From NCBI GenBank assembly GCA_902481695.1, contig CABSXY010000028.1, forward strand, positions 1-13,668: DNA of 13,668 bases, in the 5' to 3' direction. A model generated the notes under the pieces. The model worked only from the letters and a program-made list of their open reading frames with translations. It was not told the origin of the DNA and did not search any database. Below, one piece after another: positions 1 through 6,717 of this stretch. Position numbers and translations under genes: made by a program. Source of the stretch: an uncultured Haemophilus sp. Lineage in GTDB: Bacteria; Pseudomonadota; Gammaproteobacteria; Enterobacterales; Pasteurellaceae. Position 1 is the stretch's first letter. Each line of letters opens with the position of its first letter.

Positions 1-438
1 ATTTTTTCTAGCTTTGGTGGCGTCAGCAATTTCTACGGCAAAGTGACGACAGTAAAATGTTTTGAAAATAATGGATTAATTGCCGAGATCCTTGAAGAAA
101 ATGGTGAAGGCAGAGTGCTTGTCGTAGATGGTGGTGGTGCAGTACGCCGTGCTTTAATTGATGCAGAGCTTGCACAACTTGCCGCAGATAATGACTGGGC
201 GGGCATTATTGTTTATGGTGCCGTGCGTCAAATTCAACAGCTTGAAAATATTGATATTGGTATTCATGCACTTGCCCCAATTCCAGTTGGTGCAGATGAA
301 AATAATCATGGTGAAAGTGATCTTCCAGTGAATTTTGGTGGTGTAACATTCTTCCCTGAAGATTACATTTATGCCGATTTAACAGGCATTATTCTTTCAC
401 AAGAAGCACTAGATTTAGAAGACGTTGAAGAAGAATAA
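1..438 (+). CDS. rraA: RraA, regulator of ribonuclease E activity A (3' part, 5' end outside window)
   Basis: The reading frame is open from base 1 to the TAA at 436-438 and gives 145 residues; the start lies left of the window, so roughly the first 20 residues of the usual ~160-residue protein are missing. Recognisable RraA segments are VKCFENNGL, GRVLVVDGGGAVRRALIDAE, the GAVRQ stretch, DIGIHALAPIPVG and VNFGGVTFFPEDYIYAD, followed by an acidic C-terminus (DLEDVEEE). RraA is a cytosolic ring-shaped trimer. In E. coli it binds RNase E and its scaffold region and inhibits mRNA decay; it resembles methyltransferases and aldolases but has no methyltransferase activity (the old name menG is a misannotation). 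A GTG at 43 is in frame but is an internal valine, because homology continues upstream of it. A terminator follows 23 bases after the stop, so this is probably the last gene of its transcript. Confidence 0.95.
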   Translation: MFSSFGGVSNFYGKVTTVKCFENNGLIAEILEENGEGRVLVVDGGGAVRRALIDAELAQLAADNDWAGIIVYGAVRQIQQLENIDIGIHALAPIPVGADENNHGESDLPVNFGGVTFFPEDYIYADLTGIILSQEALDLEDVEEE

Positions 439-460
439 TTTTGAAATTATAGGCCTTTTT

Positions 461-492
461 AAAGTGTGGTTAGAAATAACCGCACTTTTTTT
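461..492 (+). terminator. Uptake-signal hairpin terminator after rraA
   Basis: Arms 461-472 and 477-488 pair over 12 bp (one G-T wobble) around a GAAA tetraloop and run into a T-tract reaching 492. The right arm contains an exact minus-strand uptake signal (479-487). The left arm holds a degenerate copy, AAGTGTGGT, where the change C to T keeps pairing in RNA. Confidence 0.88.
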
Positions 493-500
493 GTCAAAAT

Positions 501-522
501 TTTTTTGAACAAGATCACATTT
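501..522 (+). promoter_or_regulatory. Probable CRP (cAMP receptor protein) binding site
   Basis: TTTGA (504-508), a 6-base spacer and TCACA (515-519) match the CRP consensus TGTGA-N6-TCACA with one mismatch, in AT-rich flanks. It lies about 90 bases before the dicarboxylate transporter start, a sensible place for activation of a carbon-source transporter. No convincing -35/-10 pair could be assigned, so the promoter position is open. Confidence 0.55.
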
Positions 523-601
523 TAAACATTTGTTAGTTGAAAGTTTTTAACATTCATTTAACATCGAAAATAGTTCATCTGTAATCAGTTTGGAGGGACT
601 C

Positions 602-1987
602 ATGAACGAAACAAACACAACAAAAAATTATAAAAGTGGGATTATCTTTCTGCTGGCGATAGCCTGTTTTTTTATTTTATTAAAATCTTTACCTTTCGCA
701 CCTAAGGAAAATGCTGGTTTAGCATTATTAGCCTTTGTGGCGATTCTTTGGTTAACTGAGGCGTTACATGTCACCGTGACCGCTCTTTTGGTGCCATTAC
801 TTGCAATTGCTCTTGATTTGGTGACAACCAAGCAAGCTTTAGTGGCGTTTGCTGATCCAACCATTTTCTTATTCTTTGGTGGTTTTGCTTTAGCGACAGC
901 TTTGCACATACAAAAACTCGATAAAATGATTGCCAATAAAATCATGGCAATGGCACGTGGTAATTTGTTTGTCGCTGTGATGTATCTTTTTGCTATTACT
1001 GCTTTCCTTTCCATGTGGATGAGTAACACAGCAACAGCCGCCATGATGTTACCTTTAGCCATGGGGATCTTAAGCAAACTTGATAAAGAAAAAGAACATA
1101 ATACTTATGTCTTCGTCTTATTAGGGATTGCGTATAGTGCAAGTATTGGTGGTATGGGAACATTAGTAGGTAGCCCACCAAATGCTATCGTTGCAAGTAA
1201 CTTACATTTAACTTTCTCTGATTGGTTATGGTATGGTTTACCAATTATGCTAATTTTAATGCCATTGATGGTGGGTACACTTTTCATGGTGTTTAAACCA
1301 AGACTTCATTTACATTTTGAACAAAATTTTGAACGTATTGAAATGAATGGCCAACGTGTTTTAACGCTTGTGATTTTTGGTCTCATTGCGCTTTGTTGGG
1401 TATTTAGTAGTTATATTAATCCAATCATTTCAGGTGTATTTGGTCTTGCTAAAAATATCGGTAGTTTTGATAGCGTTGTCGCATTGCTTGCTGCTGTCAT
1501 TATTTGTTCAACTGGTGTGGCAAATTGGAAACAAATCCAAGAAAGCACGGACTGGGGTGTATTAATGCTTTTCGGTGGTGGCTTAACTTTAAGCGCCGTG
1601 TTAAAAGATTCTGGTGCAAGTAAAGTATTAGCTGACGGTATTGTATTCTTAGTTCAAGGACAACATTACTATCTCATTGGTTTATTGGTCGCAACCTTCA
1701 TTATTTTCTTAACTGAATTTACGTCCAATACTGCGAGTGCAGCATTATTAGTGCCAATCTTTATTTCTATCGCGCAATCTCTTGGTATGCCAGAAATTGG
1801 TCTTGCCTTAATCATCGGTTTAGGTGCTTCTTGTGCCTTTATGTTACCAGTGGCGACACCGCCAAATGCAATCGTATTTGGTACGGGACATGTTCGTCAG
1901 AGTGATATGGTGAAAGCTGGGTTTATCTTAAATATTGTGTGTATACTCGTTATCGCGACAATAGGATATTATTTCTGGTTGAATTAA
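602..1987 (+). CDS. DASS/SLC13 family sodium:dicarboxylate (anion) symporter
   Basis: This is a 461-residue inner-membrane transporter of the divalent anion:Na+ symporter family, the same length class as the structurally known VcINDY and, from memory, the uncharacterised H. influenzae transporter HI_0608. It shows the family's duplicated signature. The first Ser-Asn-Thr motif is at residues 141-143 (MSNTATAAMMLP) and the second at 375-377 (TSNTASAALLVP). Each is paired with a Pro-Pro-Asn-Ala loop (GSPPNAI and ATPPNAI). In VcINDY these elements form the substrate and sodium sites. About eleven hydrophobic segments are evident. Likely substrates are C4-dicarboxylates such as succinate, malate or fumarate; this follows from the family, and citrate or other anions cannot be excluded. 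The ATG at 602 is preferred to an upstream in-frame TTG at 590, because GGAGG at 592-596 is correctly placed only for the ATG. The gene is monocistronic, with terminators on both sides. Confidence 0.9.
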   Translation: MNETNTTKNYKSGIIFLLAIACFFILLKSLPFAPKENAGLALLAFVAILWLTEALHVTVTALLVPLLAIALDLVTTKQALVAFADPTIFLFFGGFALATALHIQKLDKMIANKIMAMARGNLFVAVMYLFAITAFLSMWMSNTATAAMMLPLAMGILSKLDKEKEHNTYVFVLLGIAYSASIGGMGTLVGSPPNAIVASNLHLTFSDWLWYGLPIMLILMPLMVGTLFMVFKPRLHLHFEQNFERIEMNGQRVLTLVIFGLIALCWVFSSYINPIISGVFGLAKNIGSFDSVVALLAAVIICSTGVANWKQIQESTDWGVLMLFGGGLTLSAVLKDSGASKVLADGIVFLVQGQHYYLIGLLVATFIIFLTEFTSNTASAALLVPIFISIAQSLGMPEIGLALIIGLGASCAFMLPVATPPNAIVFGTGHVRQSDMVKAGFILNIVCILVIATIGYYFWLN

Positions 1988-1998
1988 TCGTATAAAAG

Positions 1999-2034
1999 AA
2001 AAGGGCGTGTTGGATATATTCAACATGCCCTTTT
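1999..2034. terminator. Bidirectional terminator between convergent transporter genes
   Basis: A 14-bp stem (1999-2012 with 2021-2034, one G-T wobble) encloses an 8-base loop. It is flanked by T-rich sequence on the plus-strand exit and by the complement of an A-rich tract on the other. It sits between the stops of the DASS gene and the minus-strand MFS gene, so it probably serves both. Confidence 0.88.
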
Positions 2035-2051
2035 ATTATTTTTTACAAAGA

Positions 2052-3368
2052 TTATGCTTTAATTTCGGAGCGGCTTTTTAAGAAAAAGAGTGCGATTGTT
2101 GAGATCAACATCACAAAGCCAACGCCAACATATAAACTCTGTTTGTCCCAGCCCATATCTAATAATTGACCCGCAATCGTTGGAGCAAGAATTGCACCAA
2201 TACGACCGATACCAATTGACCAGCCCACACCGGTGCTACGAATATCAGCATCATAAGTAAGTGGGTTTAAGGTATAAAGACCGCTGATACAGCCATTCAT
2301 GAGTGCACCAACTAAAATACCGAATACCATCGCAATCCATAAAACGGACGAGGATAAGATAAAGGTAATGATTGCTGCAGAAGATAAGACAGTGAATAAA
2401 ATTAACACGCCACGAGCTGTCCAACGGCTAGCCAGTAAGCCATAGATTAAGGCGCCGCAGGTGCCACCTAATGAAATCATCATCCCTACACTCACACTTT
2501 GCTCTGTCGTCATGCCCGCTTCTTTTAATAAGGCTGGCGTCCATGAGCTAATAAAATAGAAGCTGAACATGATTGCAAAGAAAGCTGTCCAGATTAGCAA
2601 AGTGGAATGTAAGTATTTTTCGCTAAATAATTGGCTAATAGGTAATTTAGTTTTAACTTTTTCTGTTTTTGCAGGAAGTTTCCAATTGCCGGATAAACCA
2701 ATTTTTTTTGCGATTAAATTTAACCGCACTTCTGCATTTTTAGGTTGTTTGGTGGTGAGAAAATCAATAGATTCCGGTAACCAAATAAATAAAACCACTA
2801 AAAGTAAACCGGTCAAGATAGCACCCGCTAAAAACACGGAACGCCAGCCATATTCACCTTGCAACATTACGGCGAACATACCACCTAATACTGCACCGAT
2901 ACCAAAACCAGCAGCATAGACACTGATCGCAAAGCTACGCCATTTGCGAGAGGAATATTCGCTGGTGATCACGTTTGTGCCCACTAAAATACCGCCGACA
3001 CCAAGACCCGTGATAACGCGCCAGAAACCGAGCCATTGATATTGTGAAATAAACGCAGAGCCTAACATACCGATAGCAGAGAGTGATACTGCCATTAATA
3101 ACAATGGGCGACGACCAATTTTATCTGCAAGTGGTGCAAGGAAAAGTGAGCCTGCGGTCATACCAAATAAGCCGGCACTTAATAAATAACCTAACTCAAT
3201 CCCCGTGAGACCAAATTCGCCACGAATGGCTGTTGCCGTGAAGGCAAGGGCTAATACATCGAAGCCGTCAAGTAAATTCATGATGGCAGCCATGACCACA
3301 ATCATCCATTGATAAGCCCCCATTGGGCTTTGTTCTATTTTGGCTCTAAGAGAAAGTGTTTCGGTCAT
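2052..3368 (-). CDS. MFS transporter, aromatic acid:H+ symporter (AAHS)-like
   Basis: This is a 438-residue, 12-helix major facilitator protein. Diagnostic segments are DGFD in helix 1 (residues 34-37, as in PcaK/BenK-type transporters), the loop 2-3 MFS motif ending ADKIGRR (about 79-87), RVITGLGVGG in helix 4 (from R117), and a polar central loop around residues 200-240. Known AAHS members import benzoate, 4-hydroxybenzoate or related acids with protons; the substrate here is unknown. The ATG at 3368 is preceded by AAGGAAATAAA, a good ribosome site. The gene starts 14 bp after yhhQ on the same strand, with no terminator between them, so it is most likely co-transcribed from the preQ1-riboswitch leader. 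That context hints at a role in deazaguanine/queuine uptake instead of aromatic-acid uptake, which is inference. An uptake signal (2723-2731) is embedded in the central loop, read as Glu-Val-Arg. No aromatic catabolic genes are nearby. Confidence 0.85.
   Translation of the reverse strand: MTETLSLRAKIEQSPMGAYQWMIVVMAAIMNLLDGFDVLALAFTATAIRGEFGLTGIELGYLLSAGLFGMTAGSLFLAPLADKIGRRPLLLMAVSLSAIGMLGSAFISQYQWLGFWRVITGLGVGGILVGTNVITSEYSSRKWRSFAISVYAAGFGIGAVLGGMFAVMLQGEYGWRSVFLAGAILTGLLLVVLFIWLPESIDFLTTKQPKNAEVRLNLIAKKIGLSGNWKLPAKTEKVKTKLPISQLFSEKYLHSTLLIWTAFFAIMFSFYFISSWTPALLKEAGMTTEQSVSVGMMISLGGTCGALIYGLLASRWTARGVLILFTVLSSAAIITFILSSSVLWIAMVFGILVGALMNGCISGLYTLNPLTYDADIRSTGVGWSIGIGRIGAILAPTIAGQLLDMGWDKQSLYVGVGFVMLISTIALFFLKSRSEIKA
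2723..2731 (-). repeat. DNA uptake signal inside the MFS gene
   Basis: This is an exact AAGTGCGGT core read on the minus strand, which is the sense strand of the gene. It falls in the hydrophilic loop between the two transmembrane halves, a tolerant position. Confidence 0.85.
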
Positions 3369-3382
3369 TTTATTTCCTTAAG

Positions 3383-4090
3383 TTAAGCAAACTGACGAGA
3401 GCTTGCGAGAGATTGAAGTTTACGCAAAATCATGCTGAGTACCACGCCATAAGCGGGAACAAACAAGACAATGCCGACAAATAATTTAAATAAGTAATCG
3501 ACAAATCCAAGGCTAAACCAATGTTCTGCCATGAAAGGGTCGCTACTTTTATAAAATGCTACACAAAAGAACATAAAGGTATCGGCAAGGGAACCAAATG
3601 TCATGGAGCTGCTCGGGGCAATCCACCATGTTTTTAATTGGCGTAAGCGGTTGAATACTAACACATCTAATAATTGTCCGAAAACATAAGCACAGAAGCT
3701 GGCGAATGCAATACGGAAAACAAACATATTGAATTCACTTAATGCACCTAAACCTTGATATTGTCCATTAGAGAAAACAACTGAAACAATATAACTCACG
3801 ATAAGTGCTGGAATCATTACGATAAAGATGATCCAACGAGCTTCTTTTGCCCCAAATACACGTACCGTTAAATCGGTGGCTAAGAAAATGAATGGGAAAG
3901 TGAGTGTGCCCCATGTGCTGTGGAATGAGAAATCATCAGCAAAACCAAGTGCGGTCAATTTTAAATTGATTTCAAATGGAATTTGAACGAAATAGTTACT
4001 GGCTGTGATGATGAAGATGTGAAATAAGCTTAATAAAATTAAAGCAAAACGTTTTTGTTGATCATTGAAGATCGGAGTATTAATTTTCAT
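3383..4090 (-). CDS. yhhQ: YhhQ, queuosine precursor (preQ0/preQ1) transporter
   Basis: This is a 235-residue, largely hydrophobic inner-membrane protein of the YhhQ/QPTR family (DUF165). Recognisable stretches, in order, are SLFHIFIITASNYFVQIP, FHSTWGTLTFPFIFLATDLT with VRVFG, VMIPALIVSYIVS, FGQLLDVLVFNRLRQ, FGSLADTFMFF and FMAEHW. The E. coli protein imports 7-cyano- and 7-aminomethyl-7-deazaguanine, intermediates for queuosine at the tRNA wobble position. The ATG at 4090 is preceded by AAGG seven bases upstream, and that Shine-Dalgarno is the 3' tail of a preQ1-I riboswitch, which independently supports the assignment. Compared with the E. coli protein as I recall it, residues of about 42-56 (between IPFEI and FHSTWG) look inserted; the underlying DNA carries an uptake signal. 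It is first gene of an operon with the downstream MFS transporter. Confidence 0.95.
   Translation of the reverse strand: MKINTPIFNDQQKRFALILLSLFHIFIITASNYFVQIPFEINLKLTALGFADDFSFHSTWGTLTFPFIFLATDLTVRVFGAKEARWIIFIVMIPALIVSYIVSVVFSNGQYQGLGALSEFNMFVFRIAFASFCAYVFGQLLDVLVFNRLRQLKTWWIAPSSSMTFGSLADTFMFFCVAFYKSSDPFMAEHWFSLGFVDYLFKLFVGIVLFVPAYGVVLSMILRKLQSLASSRQFA
3947..3955 (+). repeat. DNA uptake signal inside yhhQ
   Basis: This is an exact AAGTGCGGT core on the plus strand, antisense to yhhQ, where it is read as Thr-Ala-Leu. It lies within the segment that appears to be inserted relative to E. coli YhhQ. Confidence 0.85.
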
Positions 4091-4097
4091 TTTAAGA

Positions 4098-4133
4098 CCT
4101 TTTTAGTTGGTTAATCGGGGGTAGGGAACCCGA
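4098..4133 (-). promoter_or_regulatory. preQ1-I riboswitch (translational type)
   Basis: On the minus strand, a 5-bp P1 stem TCGGG/CCCGA (4133-4129 with 4119-4115) encloses the loop TTCCCTACC. An A-rich tail (4114-4098), TTAACCAACTAAAAAGG, follows. This is the preQ1-I architecture: compact hairpin, C-rich loop and an H-type pseudoknot formed by the tail. The loop's CCT (4125-4123) can pair with the AGG (4100-4098) that is also the yhhQ Shine-Dalgarno, seven bases before the ATG. Ligand binding should therefore hide the ribosome site and lower yhhQ translation when preQ1 is plentiful, as in the Thermoanaerobacter tengcongensis switch. There is no separate terminator hairpin. Identification is from pattern recognition, not a covariance search. 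Confidence 0.92.
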
Positions 4134-4148
4134 CATGAGAAATAAATC

Positions 4149-4161
4149 CGCCAAATTGGCG
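4149..4161. promoter_or_regulatory. Inverted repeat CGCCAA-A-TTGGCG near the yhhQ transcription start
   Basis: Two perfect 6-bp arms flank one central base, just downstream of the yhhQ -10 element and upstream of the riboswitch. The one-base centre makes it a poor RNA hairpin but a plausible protein operator. No regulator was identified. Confidence 0.4.
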
Positions 4162-4169
4162 AGCCGTGA

Positions 4170-4197
4170 ATAATACTAGAATTTATTGGGATTGCAA
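4170..4197 (-). promoter_or_regulatory. Predicted yhhQ promoter
   Basis: On the minus strand, -35 TTGCAA (4197-4192), a 16-bp spacer and -10 TATTAT (4175-4170) fit a sigma-70 promoter. The predicted start near 4163 gives a leader of about 70 nt that includes the whole preQ1 aptamer. Confidence 0.6.
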
Positions 4198-4199
4198 GA

Positions 4200-4208
4200 A
4201 AGTGCGGT
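4200..4208 (+). repeat. Intergenic DNA uptake signal
   Basis: This is an exact AAGTGCGGT followed by AT-rich bases resembling the extended Haemophilus uptake consensus. It lies between the divergent yhhQ and fepA promoters. Confidence 0.88.
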
Positions 4209-4244
4209 CAAAAATTTAGGTATTTTATTTAAATTTAATAAAAA

Positions 4245-4259
4245 TGATAAGAATTGTTA
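4245..4259. promoter_or_regulatory. Fur-like iron box upstream of the TonB receptor
   Basis: TGATAAG-A-ATTGTTA matches the 7-1-7 Fur consensus TGATAAT-N-ATTATCA at 11 of its 14 defined positions. It abuts the predicted -35 element of the receptor gene, where Fur-Fe2+ binding would block RNA polymerase. The box is assigned from its match, position and the iron-uptake function of the gene. Confidence 0.65.
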
Positions 4260-4288
4260 TTTACACTAAAATTATATTGTACTAGAAT
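4260..4288 (+). promoter_or_regulatory. Predicted promoter of the ferric-siderophore receptor gene
   Basis: TTTACA (4260-4265), a 17-bp spacer and TAGAAT (4283-4288) make a good sigma-70 promoter. The implied start near 4295 gives a short leader before the ATG at 4332. Confidence 0.65.
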
Positions 4289-4331
4289 TCTCGGGTATTA
4301 TTTATTCCACATATGCCAGGAGAGCATTTCA

Positions 4332-6587
4332 ATGTATAAATCCAATCATTTAAAAACAACATCATTCTTCGCATTAAGTGCGTTAACAATCGCCCTTTTT
4401 TCAAACTATTCTCATGCAGAAGAGAAACTTGAGGAAATTAAAGTTACTGCGGAAGATCAGGTAAAACAATCACTTGGTTCTTCTCTTGTGACAGCAAAAG
4501 ATTTAGAGAAACGTCCAGCAACAAATGATGTTTCTGAAGTATTACGTACCATGCCAGGTGTGAATTTGACGGGTAACTCATCTACAGGACAACGCGGAAA
4601 TAAACGTCAAATTGATATTCGTGGTATGGGACCAGAAAATACTTTGATTTTAGTGGATGGTAAACCAGTCACCTCTCGTAATGCAGAACGTTATGGTGTA
4701 CGTGGTGAACGTAACTCTCGTGGCGACAGCAACTGGGTGCCGGTTGAAGCGATTGAAAAAATTGAAGTATTACGTGGTCCTTCAGCAGCACGCTATGGTT
4801 CAGGTGCAATGGGTGGGGTGGTTAATATTATTACTAAACCTGTTACCAATGATTTACACGGTAGCTTAAGCTATTACACAAACCAACCAGAAGACAGCGA
4901 TGAAGGCGCAACGAATCGTGTCGGCTTTAATCTAAGCGGTGCGTTAATTAAAGATGTATTGCAATTCCGTTTATATGGTAACTGGAATAAAACTCAAGCG
5001 GATGAAGTCGGTATTAATGGCGATCCTGCGATTGCCGGTCGTGAAGGTGTACGTAATAAAGATATTAATGGCCGTTTAGTGTGGAATATCAATGAGAAAA
5101 ATAAATTAACCTTGGATTCTGGTTTCAGCCGTCAAGGTAATATTTATAACGGTGATACACAAAATAGCTCAGCAGGGCTTTACAATAATAAAAACTATCC
5201 TGAAACCAAAACGTTGGCAGGAAGCAAAGCTGAAACTGCTCGTTTATATCGTCAGAACTATGCTTTAACCTATGAAGGTAAATTCGATCATTTTGACAAT
5301 AAAACTTATATTACTTTTGATAAAACTAAAAACAGCCGTTTACCAGAATATTTAGCGGGTGGTCCAGAAGGTAGTTATTCTAGCACGTCAGCTTTTAGCG
5401 ATTCTATTCTTAAAAATACGCGTTTTAGTTCAGAATTCTATATCCCATTTACCTTGGGTGTAGATCATATGCTGACAGTTGGTTTTGAAGGTGCACATAG
5501 CAGTTTAGATGATGACGCTTCTATGACACAGTTACTTGGTGGACGACGAGACAAGAATACAGGGAAGGTGCTTTATGATTTGAAAGAACGCCTACCAACC
5601 GGCATCTCAAATGTACGAGGTGGTCATAGCAGTCAAACTGAGTGGGCAGTATTTGTTGAAGATAATATTTCAGCAACCCAATCTACCATCTTAACGCCAT
5701 CTTTGCGTTATGATTACAACACCTATTCTGGTTCTAATCTAAGTGGCGGATTAAACTTCTTACAAAGCCTCAACGATGATTGGAGAATTAAAGGTGGGAT
5801 AGCAAGAGCTTATAAAGCACCGAATCTTTATCAAACTAACCCGAATTACTTGTTGTTTACTTTAGGTCAAGGTTGTCCAACGAATGTACCAAATAATAAA
5901 ACTTGTTATTTCCAAGGTAATAGCGACATTAAACCAGAAACCAGCTGGAATAAAGAAATCGGAATTGAATATGATAAAGACGGGCTTCTTGCTTCTGTGG
6001 CTTACTTCCGTAATGACTATCGTAACAAAATCGTGTCTGATGGTGAATTTATCGGTTTAACTAACTTAGGTAACTATGTGTATAAATGGGGTAATGCAAA
6101 CCGCGCAGTGATTGAAGGTTTTGAAGGTAATCTGACATTACCATTAATCCAAGATAAATTAAACTGGGTGAATAACTTCACTTATATGCATAAAACCAAA
6201 AATAAAGATACAGGTAACCCGCTTTCTATCGTGCCGAAATATACCTTGAATTCAAGCTTAAGTTATCAAATTACAGATAGTTTGGATGCAATGTTAACTT
6301 ATACGCAATACGGTAAACAAAAATCCCGTAAAAATCCGGAAAACCGTATGGAAAATGGTAACGACAAGTACGTTAATCAGCTTGCTGGCTCAGAAGATAT
6401 TGGTGGCTATGCAGTTTGGGGATTAAGTGCGGGTTATAGTTGGAAAGATACAATCAGCATTCGTGTTGGTGTAAGTAATTTATTTGATAAACGCATTTAT
6501 CGTTCATCAAGCAGTACAAATTACAATGCCCATACCTACAACGAACCTGGTCGTGCCTATTACGCAACAGTTAAATATTCATTTTAA
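4332..6587 (+). CDS. fepA: FepA/IroN-type TonB-dependent ferric catecholate siderophore receptor
   Basis: This is a 751-residue outer-membrane receptor with a 29-residue signal peptide (cleavage expected after HA), then a TonB-box-like EEIKVTA. The plug domain (about residues 45-175) includes RTMPGVNLTGNSSTGQRGN, DIRGMGPENTLILVDGKPV and VLRGPSAARYGSGAMGG. A 22-strand barrel follows, ending YSF, the C-terminal Phe used in barrel assembly. Many barrel segments match E. coli FepA as I remember it, such as GIARAYKAPNLYQTNPNY, FRNDYRNKI, SIVPKYTLNSSLSYQ and NLFDKRIYR. A loop disulfide pair, Cys515 and Cys525, sits where FepA has GQGC...CYLQG. Enterobactin or its linear/salmochelin relatives are the likely ligands. 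The ATG at 4332 is chosen because AGGAGA (4318-4323) lies eight bases before it and a canonical signal peptide starts there; an in-frame TTG at 4254 would add an unrelated leader. No siderophore biosynthesis or ABC genes are present, suggesting scavenging of xenosiderophores. Confidence 0.92.
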   Translation: MYKSNHLKTTSFFALSALTIALFSNYSHAEEKLEEIKVTAEDQVKQSLGSSLVTAKDLEKRPATNDVSEVLRTMPGVNLTGNSSTGQRGNKRQIDIRGMGPENTLILVDGKPVTSRNAERYGVRGERNSRGDSNWVPVEAIEKIEVLRGPSAARYGSGAMGGVVNIITKPVTNDLHGSLSYYTNQPEDSDEGATNRVGFNLSGALIKDVLQFRLYGNWNKTQADEVGINGDPAIAGREGVRNKDINGRLVWNINEKNKLTLDSGFSRQGNIYNGDTQNSSAGLYNNKNYPETKTLAGSKAETARLYRQNYALTYEGKFDHFDNKTYITFDKTKNSRLPEYLAGGPEGSYSSTSAFSDSILKNTRFSSEFYIPFTLGVDHMLTVGFEGAHSSLDDDASMTQLLGGRRDKNTGKVLYDLKERLPTGISNVRGGHSSQTEWAVFVEDNISATQSTILTPSLRYDYNTYSGSNLSGGLNFLQSLNDDWRIKGGIARAYKAPNLYQTNPNYLLFTLGQGCPTNVPNNKTCYFQGNSDIKPETSWNKEIGIEYDKDGLLASVAYFRNDYRNKIVSDGEFIGLTNLGNYVYKWGNANRAVIEGFEGNLTLPLIQDKLNWVNNFTYMHKTKNKDTGNPLSIVPKYTLNSSLSYQITDSLDAMLTYTQYGKQKSRKNPENRMENGNDKYVNQLAGSEDIGGYAVWGLSAGYSWKDTISIRVGVSNLFDKRIYRSSSSTNYNAHTYNEPGRAYYATVKYSF

Positions 6588-6608
6588 TTGAGTGTTTAGA
6601 AATGATAG

Positions 6609-6642
6609 AAAAAAGTGCGGTCGATTTTGACCGCACTTTTTT
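6609..6642 (+). terminator. Dyad uptake-signal terminator after fepA
   Basis: Perfect 14-bp arms (6609-6622 and 6629-6642) enclose a 6-base loop and end in a T-tract. Each arm holds an exact uptake core (6613-6621 plus, 6630-6638 minus). It ends the receptor transcript 21 bases after its stop. Confidence 0.93.
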
Positions 6643-6673
6643 ATTTGAATTTGGATAATAGTGAATTTCAGAT

Positions 6674-6700
6674 AATAAAAAACCCCGCATAGGCAGGGTT
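6674..6700 (-). terminator. rpmE terminator
   Basis: On the minus strand, the arms 6700-6693 and 6688-6681 (8 bp, one wobble) enclose a 4-base loop and run into TTTTTTATTAT. It begins 17 bases after the rpmE stop codon. Confidence 0.9.
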
Positions 6701-6717
6701 CTTCACACAGATTCAAA

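Noticed and set aside
43..45. GTG at the beginning of the rraA frame as a start codon
   Set aside because: RraA-like sequence continues in frame to base 1, so the true start is outside the window and this GTG is an internal valine.
590..601. TTG start four codons upstream of the DASS gene
   Set aside because: The GGAGG Shine-Dalgarno lies inside that extension and is correctly spaced only for the ATG at 602.
628..1077. Long minus-strand reading frame opposite the DASS gene, and similar overlapping frames elsewhere (e.g. 2569-2919, 10491-10814)
   Set aside because: They lie antisense or out of frame within well-identified genes, show no recognisable domains or ribosome sites, and have compositions expected of shadow frames.
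4254..4331. TTG-initiated 26-residue extension of the FepA-like receptor
   Set aside because: It overlaps the promoter and Fur-like box and would put unrelated residues before a canonical signal peptide starting at 4332.
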